DNA of 64,000 nt from Mesostigma viride (taxonomy: Eukaryota > Streptophyta > Mesostigmatophyceae > Mesostigmatales > Mesostigmataceae): the NCBI GenBank assembly GCA_009746045.1, contig RPFO01000041.1, forward strand, positions 4,802,420 through 4,866,419. The letters run 5' to 3'. Below, in pieces: positions 33,419 to 45,323 of this stretch. Each line of letters begins with the position of its first letter. Within the stretch, counting starts at the first letter, position 1. A model generated the notes under the pieces. The model ran no database searches. It was not told where the DNA came from and worked only from the letters and a program-made list of their open reading frames with translations. Both the position numbers and the translations under genes were made by a program.

Positions 33419-36400
33419 CTGGGACATGGTGGCAGAGATATAGGCAGGAATGTAGGCAGAAATATAGGCAGAAGAAGTATTAGAACCTTGCTTGGATTGG
33501 AGAGCCGGTTGCGACCACGGTCATGCGGATGCGGCCCTGAAACATATCGGGCACGTCTGTAGATACAGTGATTAGTAGAGTTTGTGTGTGTACGTATACG
33601 TGCTGTGACGTGTCGAACTAGTGCCCGTGCAGATTCCCTTATCACACATTACCTGTACAGGTTGGACAAGACAGGTTACCTGCACCCCCCAAAGAAAAGA
33701 AAAAGAAGAAAGGAAAGAAAAGCAAAAACATGCATCCTCACCTGCACCCCCCAAAGCAAAGAAAAAGAAGAAAGGAAAGAAAAGCAAAAACATGCATCCT
33801 CACCTGTACCCCCCAAAGCACAGAAAAAGAAGAAAGGAAAGAAAAGCAAAAACATGCATCCTCACCTGCACCCCCCAAAGCAAAGAAAAAGAAGAAAGGA
33901 AAGAAAAGCAAAAACATGCATCCTCACCTGCACCCCCCCAGGTCGGTATGCCGTGGTCATACCTGGAAGGACTCGCCGATGAGTTAGTTTTCCTGTACAG
34001 ATTTCCTGATGAAATTGTAGGGTACCTGTACAGGTGTCTTACCTGTACACAACAAGGCAATTAGACATCCTTACCTGGAACGACTCGTCGGGGATCCCTG
34101 ACCTGTACAGACGTCCAAACTAGAACAATAAGGGAAAGCTAGCCGTACACATGGCCAACCCCCCCCATGGTAATAGATGGCCTGCCCCCCCCCAAAGTCA
34201 TGATGCGGCTATACCTGAGAAAAAGAAAAATCAGAAAATGTTGAAAGTAAACGCCACGCGTCCTTACCTGGAACGACTCATCGATGACAGCGCCAAAGAT
34301 TATGCTTGCGTTCGGGTCCGCAAGGTTGTACACAATCTCGGCCGCCTCGTTCACCTGCACACACACACACAGCAAACCGTCAGGCGTTGCAGGGTCAAAC
34401 ACCTGCCTTCGAGGCAGCGCAGGCTGCTACCCATCAGCAAGCCCTTGTGTGCAGAATATATTATTTACATGGCTCATTCCCCTCCACGATGCAGCGCAGG
34501 GAGACTCTGCACGCTCAAGAGAGCTCGCACAATCTGCTACGTGTGACAAAAGAGCCGCCGGTTGTCCCAACTCCAAACGTGTGTCAAGCCAGTTTTTCGA
34601 CGGCTGAAACACCAGAACCCATTAGGTAACTCTTCCTATTGCCTCACACTTTGGAGCACATCATCTATATTGATGATCTATACGAGTGGTTATTACTGAC
34701 CACATCATCAACAATGAGCACTACAGATCACTATGTCTACAGTGATCTGACAGATACCTGACGGCACACGAACTAGGAAGCGTTCGAGATGCCACCACCC
34801 CTCGCGTACCTCCCGCAGTCACCCCTCGCGTACCTCGTGCAGCGTCAGGTCGGCGCCACCTGTCACGTTGTAGATGACCCCCAGCGGCCGCGACACCGTG
34901 TCCAACAAGGGGGACAGAAGCGCCGCGCGCGCCGCCTCCTTGGCGCGCTTGGGGCCGCTCCCCGTGCCGATGCCTAGCATAGAGCAACCGGCGCGCGTCA
35001 TCACCGCCTTGAGGTCCGCAAAGTCGACGTTTACCAGACCGGGGGTCTGCGGGCAAATAAGGCACACATTCGACACAGAATCTAATTATTAGATAGGCAG
35101 GGCAACTTATGCCGAGGTTTACGAGACCGGGGATGTGCCAAGCAGCTAGAAGCATTCAGGGATATATATTTCTGGCCTGCGCAGGTTGTCTCCTTGACAT
35201 CTATTAAACTGGGTTTATACGAATTTTATTAAAAGGTTGGGCTCAAGTCGCCGTGGACGGAGGCATACGGCGCGTTCGGGGAACAGTACGAAGACGTTAT
35301 AAGGTGGACGGCGAAATCTTACAGTCGAGATTCTCCCGCCAACTTGATTTTATGTTGCCGAGTAGCCCTGCAGTAGGTCGGTAATTTTTAACAGACCCCT
35401 CAATAAATGCACACCTCTTCACGCCGTTTTATAAAAAATCGGACCCGTTTTAACTTGAACTAGGTACCGCCGTACCCAGTTCGTACACAGCGGTTCCACC
35501 ACCAAATTATTGGGCGGTTATGGGAGTTAACTACGTTGGAGTTACGCGATCCGATCTTGCTACGGCCGCATCGATCCCCGCCTTGATGGCTTGCCTCGAG
35601 GAGCACCGCAAGATGAAAAATTGGCAAGATCGAGCCGTCCACGTGTAAATTTGTGCCCTTAAGCTTTTTAATAAAAGTCGTATAAACCCAGCCTTAAAAA
35701 GTATAATTACTTACATCAGAGTGAAGACACCCAATTAAACATAAACAAAGGTTGTCTCCTTGATATATAACGATCCCTACGACCAATGGAACCGCATGAA
35801 CACGAACACAATAAGGAGCCGACGCGAGATCATGTGCGCGGCCAAGGGGAGCGCGCGAACACAAAGGAGCCGACATAAGCTGACATGCTGCAGGGGATCT
35901 GCCGGCATACAAAACTGATATTAAAAAATACCTTGATGGACGAGGTATGTACATCTCCAAATCCATTGAATACATAGTAGTGAAATAAAATTTGGACGAG
36001 ACCCGAGTCATGTCAAGTGTCTTGCAGCAGGCCTAGTGTAGGGTAGGCCACACGACACCAACAACGACGGAAACTTCTGAAAAATTGTGTGGCCATCGGG
36101 GGGGGGGGGGGAGGAAAAGGTAAGAAAGGTGTCCAGTGGTCAGCTGTTTACCAAGGTGGGGCTCGGCTGGCGACAATGCAAACACCTGACAGCACATCCG
36201 ACAGCACACTGCACATCTGACAGCACATCTGACAGCACATCTGGCTGGTGTTTTGGCCACACAGCCCTCCTAGCCACGCCATACAGAAAAATGCATTCGA
36301 TGCCGGCGGCATGAGCAACCACCGACCTAGCAGCTATCACACGCACATTCACCTGCATGGCAGTGGCGAAACCCACCTCCACGCTCTTTGCACCGCGCAC

Positions 36401-39400
36401 ACCACCACCACCTACCATAGACATCAAATACACGTCTCTTCCTGTTTAAGCACATGTCTATGATCCTCCAGCCCCTGTCACTGATTTATTGCTGTGGCAC
36501 TTCCTGCTTATGCACCTGTATATTCAACTTCAGCCTCTGCCACTGATTAATTGCCGCGGCACTTCCTGTTTCAAGCCTCACTCGCACTCCTTTTTCTTAT
36601 CATTCTCGACGAAGAATATAATATTATCTTATAATGTTGGCTGACTCTATGTAGCACATTTTTGTCATGCAGGTGTGGTAGCATTAATCATGCTGGCCGG
36701 ATGAAGTTGGAGATCACGCACCAAGATGAGGTCGGATACCGCCTGCACCCCCTGCCGCATGACCTCGTCCGCCGCACCAAACGCGTCCTCCACAGGTGTC
36801 TGCATACGTTGGGCATGTCGTGGGCGGGCGGGCAATGAATACTTGCACGGCAACTCCAGTGATTTGAAGCTACCACTGAATCTCCGCTATCTTCATATCT
36901 GCCCCACACCCTGTCCTCTGTTAAGTCCAGCAGCCAATCACACAGGGTGCCTGCACGGCAACTGCGCCCTAGCCATTCAGGCACAAAACCCTAGACAATT
37001 CATGATTTCAGGTAATCAGATACTAGTAAGAATTTAAAGGTAATCAAGTAACGTGCGTGTTTGCAACTTGCCCTTTGAAGCTCTACGGCGGAGCCAATTT
37101 TCGGAAGAATCTCCCCCTTACGCTTGCAAATTCGTGACAAATTCGGTGTATGTATGTATGTATGTATGTATGCATGTATGTATGTATGTATGTATGTATG
37201 TATGTATGTATGTATGTATGTATGTATGTATGTATGTATGTATGTATGTATGTATGTATGTATGTATGTATGTATGTATGTATGTATGTATGTATGTATG
37301 TATGTATGTATGTATGTATGTATGTATGTATGTATGTATGTATGTATGTATGTATGTATGTATGTATGTATGTATGTATGTATGTATGTATGTATGTATG
37401 TATGTATGTATGTATGTATGTATGTATGTATGTATGTATGTATGTATGTATGTATGTATGTATGTATGTATGTATGTATGTATGTATGTATGTATGTATG
37501 TATGTATGTATGTATGTATGTATGTATGTATGTATGTATTTTGTGAGCTAACGCTCGTATTATCTTGTGCTACATGGTGAATTAGGGTCAGGGTACTCGC
37601 CGCTAGCTTCTAGAAAGAATTTGTAAAAATATATTTCTGGCATAGGTCACCCCCCCCCCCTTGCTAGGGAGGTTTTCCTATAAAGGGAGAGGGGGATGGC
37701 GGTGAGCCTACCCGTTTTTCTTGACTCGAAACTCGTGAAGCATTATACGCCTAGCTAATAACGGCGTCAATCAGACAACTTACCAATGGCCGAGGAGGTC
37801 TTTCAGGATGCAATGGCAGACGCGGTGGTTCCGCCGGCATTGGCGGCGGTGAGACCACCGGAAGCGGAGTGGCTAAACCGAATGCGGGTTGTCCCTATGG
37901 ATGGCTCGCTAAAGGACATCGCCCTCAGGGCGAGGGCCTTGTTGGGGGGCGGCCCACGCTGGCTGGATCGCATCCTGGCCCTACCAGATGGTCGTCGGCT
38001 CGACAACCTCGAGAAGTACTTGAGGCGACGTGGTTTTTACGTCGAGCCCCTTCCCAGGGAGACCATGCAGTCCGCCATCGCTGCCATGCTGCGGGATGCG
38101 CTGCAGGACCCGGGCGAGGAGGAAAATTACGAGGAGGAGGAGCCCCGGCACGAAGTCCGGGAGGAGTCAGGGAACAACCGACGCGTGAGCTCCGGGGTGG
38201 GGCTACGCGTCGACCAGTTTTTGGCGGGTGGGGAAGTGGGAAAATCTGGCGACAGGGCGGGCCGCCAGCCTCCCCAGACGGCGCGTTCAACCCAGCGTGG
38301 CCGGCAGCAGGCAGGGGAAGATGGCGACGCTCTAGCTTTAGCAATGGGCCGCTTGGTTATGAGCGGCCTGCTGACCAGCGAGCAAGCCATAGCTGCGCAA
38401 GGGGGTCGACAGACCTGCACGCCGGGCGTGGAGCTGCCCTCCCACGCCACCTCGGTGAACGTGGAGTGCGGAGCGCGGCAGCCCCTGCTGCCGAGTGCTC
38501 TGCGGTCTGCGGAGTCGGTGGCGGGGGGGAGCATCAGGGGATGGCTGCTGGCCACCAAGCCGACCTGGACGGGTCAGGGGGCCGAGGTGCGCAAGCTCCT
38601 GGCCCACCAGATCGCCTTCACGCTGGATACTCTGAACACGGAGTTAGGCTGGCTGCCGCGGGGAATGGGGCACGATGCCATCAAGCACATGGCAGCCCCC
38701 GAGTACCTGATGAAAATTCTGACGGCGATCACGCTGGCCGATACCATGCAAGGGTTCAAGGGGGCAGCATTAGCGATGCTCCCCTTGCAGGAGGATGCGA
38801 AACTGCTGTGGCATCCGGCAGTGCAGAGCGCTATGAAGGCAGCCGAGCTCTCCAACCGCCTAGAGAAGGGCAAGGGGCCGAAGAAGGAGTAGGGGAGACT
38901 TTGCCGAATTTGAATCTGGGGAGGCGCACTCTAGTGGGCACGCTAGGGCTTTCCCAGAATCTGCCGCGGAATCGGCAGATTTTGTCGAATTTGGATCTGG
39001 GGAGGCGCACTCTAGTGGGCACGCTAGGGCTTTCCCAGAATCTGCAGAATCAGCCCGGGGAATTTGGCCCCGCCCCCTCTGCTGGGGATCGTGTGAATCA
39101 ATTCTCGAAATATTCTGGTGTGGGGCGTGGCACGGCTGGGCGCACTCTGACGGGCACGTCAGGGCCTGGTCGGGATTCGGTGGTGGAATCTGGAAGCCCC
39201 CCACAGCCAGTGGCTCCACTTGGCGTGCCGGTGCGGCCTGTTTGGCCGCTGGGCGCCAGGGGCGAATCTGGGGTGAATCCCAATCGACAACATGCCTTGC
39301 TTCCGTTGCCTCTACCAGTTGACTTGGCAAAGCGCCGGTGGGGCGCGCTGGGGTCCGCCCGGCGCCGACAGCGGGCGGCCTTGACCCCAGTGTTATTGCT

Positions 39401-42400
39401 AAGGGGTGGGGGGGTTCCGGTAATTCCGGTAAGGGTCCCGGCCGAGGCCGCGAAGCGGCCGAGGCCGGGGGAGGGGTCCGGGGGGGGCGGAGCCCCCCCC
39501 GGATGGTGGCGATTTTTTTTTATTTTTTTTTAAACCAACTCCCAATAGGATTTCTTATACTGTTATATAATTTATCCTAAACTTTGAAGCCTTGCCATAG
39601 GCCCCTAGTGGGCTGCTTGTGCCCTGATTCTCATACCGGGGTATACGCAGCCGGCAGCTGGCAGCCCTACTAAGACACGCGACGATGATAACTTAGCATG
39701 CATACAAGCATGTGCACATGGTAACAATAGGAGGCTACAAAACATAGTACGCATTGCCGGTAGGCAGTGTATAGCTCTCACATTGGCTCACCCATACATG
39801 GCGCGGCCTGACTAAGTAAGTTATTAAACATGATGCCGCCTGTTTGCATGCACCCTACACCCATAGGCCATTGGAAGTTGGAAAAGCTACCTCAGGAGAC
39901 CCGGGTTCCTCTATAAAAACGAGGACCAGGTTCCTCGTCACCGCTAGGTAGCACTACTGTAGGTAGTTCCTCGTCACCGCTAGGTAGCACTTGCCATCTT
40001 GGCTTTCTTTGTATGTTGGTTCCCAGTTTTACCGCCGGGCCGGCGCAGCTTCCTGTCCGTCCATTTCACATGCGCTCGCTTCTAACGTCCCCTTCTAACT
40101 CGATGCCTGCCTGCGCCTGGTCTGTAACGACCGTGCCCAAGGCCCGCCGACCGCTTGCACTGCCGGCCAAGGTTAAAATGCCACCGCCTCGTGAGAAATG
40201 GTCTTTGAATTTGTAGCCCAGGGGAATCGGGGGCTCTTTCTTCTTTGTCATGATTCGCTTCTCTAGCGCACTATCGAATAATGCAGGATTAGAAAACACG
40301 CAAAACAAAGTCAGCTGGCTCGACTGCCGTGAACTTCATCAACGTTTTGCGGCTCAGCACCTTCACATCGTGTTGCGTACCTACTGCAGGTCTGCAGTCT
40401 GCAGCGCATTTGTTACCCGGCCCGCTCTACCAGTCTAGTCTACGCATTTGACAGACTGGACTTGCCGGCTGCCCAGTGCTGACCCATTCGTTGTAGGGTC
40501 AGAGCTGCACCGCCCCACGCCTTTTGTTACTTGGGTACGGAACATCGATTTACTCACAGGTTGAAGTTGAAACTGTAGCCCGTCCTCAACAGTTACTGTT
40601 ACTGTAGTACGTCCAACATCAGTCTACAAATCTCTGCTGCCCATTGCGTGGCAACAACAACAGCAACAACATTTGTGCTGGTCAAGCTCACACCGGTATT
40701 TAAGTGGGCAACATGAACGCCAGCTGATGAAGTCGCGAGCAAGCAATGTTGATGTTTGTGCAAAATCGCCTAGCCTTGACGAGCCGTTGCCCATGATTAT
40801 TTTTTAAATACTGCATCTGAGGGTCAGGCACTACTATTTTATGTTGATCAGTAAGGTATGTTCTAGCTGCGATCGGACCATCGCGAGATTTCATTCCCTT
40901 GCACCCTGGTTTTTGTCGGGCATTCAGCAGGGCTCTGCTGTGTCGGAGTTTACATTTCGTGGAGGTGTTAGCATGGCAGCAATGTGCAAACTTTTTGTAA
41001 ATGCCGGGAATAGTCAACCTTTACTAATAGAAATTGATATTGTGTTATAGTCAGTATATAAGTACCGGTTCTGTCTGACGGGGAAACCGGGGAACCCCGG
41101 CCGGCATTTAAAGCTTCCAGGTCGACCAGGGCAGCCCGGACAAGTCACAATGGCTTATACCGGTCGAACGGGGGGGGTTTCCTGCTTGGCATATAGCATA
41201 CCGGTCGGCCGGGGGGGGGTTCCTGCTTGGCATATAGCATACCGGTCGGCCGGGGGGGGCTTACCGGTCGGCCTGGGGGGCACCGGTATTTACCGGAGAA
41301 TTACCGGTTCCGGTACGTTAGCAAAAACACTGCTTGACCCTTCGGGGTCAGGACGCCGCCTGTGCGGCGGTGGGGGCCCTAAACTGGTGTGGGGGCGGGG
41401 GCCGACACCCGCTAAACCTGCCGGCCCGGGCGACGGGGCCGGTCCAGGAGGCGGCTCTACAGGAGATCTTCAAAACTTGCCGGGCCTATTGCCGCCAGCA
41501 GCCTGTTGTAGCGGCAGCTGGCCCGGCCCCAGTCAGGGATGACTACAACACAAGTGGACCTTTCACAACAATTCAGGCGGACAAGGTCGCGTTCCCCGCG
41601 CCGGGGGAGGGGGGCACCGTGGACGTGCTGGGGCTCTTGCCGCCCTCGGTGGCGGCCGTGTATGCCAGCGAGGAGACGCTGGTGCGACTGCTGACACCCG
41701 GCGAGCGGCGGGTGCGGTTCCGGGCCACCCGGGGGTGCGCCCCTGCGGAGTACATCAAGCTGTTGCTGCGCGCGTTGGAGGCCGCGGTTGTCGGGGGGTT
41801 TTATGAGCAGGCGCCCTCCGCAGTAAATGGGGTGGCGGGGCGCAAGAAGCCGGACGGCTCGATGCGACTCATCGTGGACAACCGGCCTGGCAACTGGCTC
41901 CTGGTAGACCCCCCCGCGGCCCTTCTCCCCCACCTTGGGGTGATAGCCGAGCTGTGGGTGCGGGCTGGCTGCCCGGTGTTCGGGGGCACTTCCGACCTCG
42001 AGGGCTACTACAACCGTCTGCGGCTCCCCGACTGGCTGCGCAAGTACTGCGCTTGGCCGGCTGTGGACTCCCAGGACGTCGGGCTGCCCGGGCCCGCCCG
42101 TCGGGTGTGGCCGTGGATGCGCTGCTGGCCCATGGGTAACAAGCACGCCGTGGTGGTCGCCCAGGTGATCCACATGGCGGTGCTGTACCGCTCTGGGGCT
42201 TTGGATCCCCGTCGGGGCGTCAGCATTAACATGGCCCAGCTACTGCTGGTGGTGGACAAGGGACCCTTGGGCCAGACGGTGCGCCTCCGGTGGGAGGAGG
42301 ACCCGGCCAACCCCTTGGCCCCCGCCGCCATCTTCGACCCGCCGCACGACGAGGAGGGCCTCCATGCCATCACCATCGACGACCTGCACGTCTCCCACTG

Positions 42401-45289
42401 TGCAACGGCGACGGGTGTCAACCAGCAGCTGGCGCGGGCCGCGGCAGCCTATGCAGCAGCGGGGCTGCCGCAGAAGGCGAGTAAGGTGGTGCCGGCGAGC
42501 CCCGACCAGCGGGACGTGGTGGCCTTGGGTGTCGTGCACCGGCGCGACGGAAGCATCGTCCCGACCGCGGAGCGGCTGGCTGGGGTCGTTGCCGCCACCC
42601 AGGCCGTCTTGCGGCGCGGGTTCACCTACCAGCGGGAGCTCGAGTCCCTCGTCGGCAAGTGGGTGTGGATCCAGCTGCTGTGCCGGCCGCTGCTCTCCCT
42701 CTGGGGGGAGACGTACCGCTTGCTGCACGTCATGCGGGCAGACCCGTGGGACTGGTACGCGCGGCGCCGCCGCTGGCAGTTGTGGCAAAGCGTGCGGGAG
42801 GAGCTCACGGCGGCTGTCGCCACGGCGCCCTTCCTACGGGCGCCGCGGGCAGCCCCCCTCGCGGGCCGGGTGGTGGTGACAGACGCCAGCACGGAGGGGG
42901 CCGGGATCGTGTACGCCGACCTACCGGCTGCACAGGTGCAGTCCTTGGCCCAGCGCCGGGAGGCTCGGGGGTGGGCCACGGTGGCGCTGGGGGCCTCGGA
43001 TACGCCTTGGACCGTTGAGCGGCTGACGGAGGCGGACTACCAGGTGATCGCCACCGCGCCGTGGCGGACGGCGGTGTCCTACCGCTGGGGCAACCCGCGG
43101 GAGCACATCAACATCAAGGAGGCGCGCGTGGCTGCCCAGGGTCTGGAATGGTCGTGTCGCTCCCTGGCCGTCCGCGGGACGCGCGTTGTGCGGATGGTGG
43201 ACTCCAGCGCGGTCCTCGGCTGCATGGTCAAGGGCCGGTCGTCTTCTTACCGGCTCAACCAAGTGGCCCGGCGCGTAGCGGCCCTGTCCTTGGCGGCGGA
43301 CACCCGGTCTCATTGGGTGTATGTGCGTACCTCGAGTAACCCTGCGGATGGACCCAGCCGAGCGCGCAGTGCCCCGGTGGCGGGTGGCTGGCGCCGGGGC
43401 CTCACCTCCGACGGCGACGTGGAGGCCAATCCGGGGCCGCGGCTGCGCAACGCCCGTCACCGGCTCTTGGAGGGCACGGTCAACCCCCGTTCCACCCTGC
43501 CCCGCTACCACCGCGCCGTGTCGGTCTTTCTGGCGTGGCTTCCACCCGGGGAGCACGACCCCACCGAGGCCGAGGCACTGTTCTGCGAGTGGGTCTCGGC
43601 GGTGTACGAGAGTGGTGGGGGCAGGGGGCGGACTCTTTGTCAGCAGGCGAAGCAGGGGCTCCGTTTGTACCAGCCCTCGGTGGTCGACTCGTGGCAGATG
43701 GCTGACCGCATGCTGCGCGGCTGGGGTCGGCTGGTCCCCTGCCAGAGTCCCCCCCCGGTCCCGTGGCGACTGTGCTACCTCGCGGCTGTCCTGCTACTCT
43801 CCCGCCATCAGACCGCCATGGCTGCGCTGGTGCTGGTGGCTTTCCAGCAGTATCTGCGCATCAGCGAGGCTTGGGCCTGCACGTTGGGGACGTGGCGTTC
43901 CCAGGGGACCCCCGCCTGGGGCCGGCGCGTGGTCAGGGGGCACTCCTGCTCCGGGACCCCAAGACAGCCCAAGGTGGTACCCAGCATGTCCTCGTGGAGG
44001 ACCCTCTCTCGTTGGGCCTCTTGTCCGCGCTGTGCCGCGGCCGGGCACCGGGGGCGCTGGTCTTCGGCGGGCTCACGTATGCGCAGGCGCGGTCCCAGTG
44101 GGTCAGTGTCTGGACCCAGCTCCAGCTCCCGGGCAAGTTCACGCTGCACTCGCTGCGGCATGGTGGGGCCACCCACGACGCCTTGCGCAACATCCCGACG
44201 GCGGACATCCAGCGGCGCGGCCGTTGGCGCGCGGCTGACTCGGTGCAGCGCTACGTGGGACTCCACCGGGCCCTGCTGCTGGACCTCCCCCCGCGCCTCT
44301 GGGCCCTGGCGCATTCCTGGGACCCGGCGCACTGGCGCGCCCACTTCCGGGGCCATCTACTGTGACCCGACCCGCACCCACTGCGGGCGCCTGGGTTGTG
44401 AGCCTACTTGTGTCTACTACGGCCTGAGGGGCCAGAATGGAGATGTGGGACGGGCAGTTTAGGTGTTTATACTGCCGTCCCAAATTTTGTGTGTTATCCC
44501 GCTTAGAGTCTAGACCTAGCGCTGGTGTGTTATTTCACTAATTTGTAATAAACATGAGGTGTCTGGCGTGTAACCCGAAACCAATCACTATGTAAACACT
44601 GGATTTTGTGAGCTAACGCTCGTATTATCTTGTGCTACATGGTGCATTAGGGTCAGGGTACTCGCCGCTAGCTTCTAGAAAGAATTTGTAAAAATATATA
44701 CCTGGCACAGGTCACCCCCCCCCCCCCTTGCTAGGGAGGTTTTCCTATAAAGGGAGAGGGGGATGGCGGTGAGCCTACCCGTTTTTCTTGACTCCCCACC
44801 CACCCACCCTTGGGGGACGGGGACGGGCAGTTTAGGTGTTTTTACTGCCGTCCCAAATTTTGTGTGTTATCCCGCTTAGAGTCTAGACCTAGCGCTGGTG
44901 TGTTATTTCACTAATTTGTAATAAACATGAGGTGTCTGGCGTGTAACCCGAAACCAATCACTATGTAAACACTGGATGTATGTATGTATGTATGTATGTA
45001 TGTATGTATGTATGTATGTATGTATGTATGTATGTATGTATGTATGTATGTATGTATGTATGTATGTATGTATGTATGTATGTATGTATGTATGTATGTA
45101 TGTATGTATGTATGTATGTATGTATGTATGTATGTATGTATGTATGTATGTATGTATGTATGTATGTATGTATGTATGTATGTATGTATGTATGTATGTA
45201 TGTATGTATGTATGTATGTATGTATGTATGTATGATGTATGTATGTATGTATGTATGTATGTATGTATGTATGTATGTATGTATGTATG

Positions 45290-45323
<34 letters not shown>

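Larger units (their letters stand above)
37538..44977 (+). mobile_element. tyrosine-recombinase retrotransposon, PAT/Ngaro layout
   Basis: 7.44 kb element with split direct repeats in the order A1 (37538-37727), coding region, B1 (44447-44604), A2 (44603-44794), B2 (44820-44977). The B1-A2 junction CACTGGATTTTGTGAG equals the joined outer ends, as expected for a circular intermediate. It has a gag-like ORF1 and an RT/RNase H/tyrosine-recombinase ORF2. No target duplication is seen; it is inserted in a (GTAT)n array that continues on both sides. A and B pairs are nearly identical, so the insertion is recent. It lies in sense on the plus strand, antisense to ftsZ2. Confidence 0.92.

Noticed and set aside
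37053-37580. Cys/Met/Tyr/Val repeat proteins, also at 44976-45606
   Set aside because: Translation of (GTAT)n; no stops in any frame.
37869-39533. 554-codon frame overlapping retrotransposon ORF1
   Set aside because: Offset shadow of ORF1 followed by GC-rich repeats; ORF1 frame has the conserved gag-like block.
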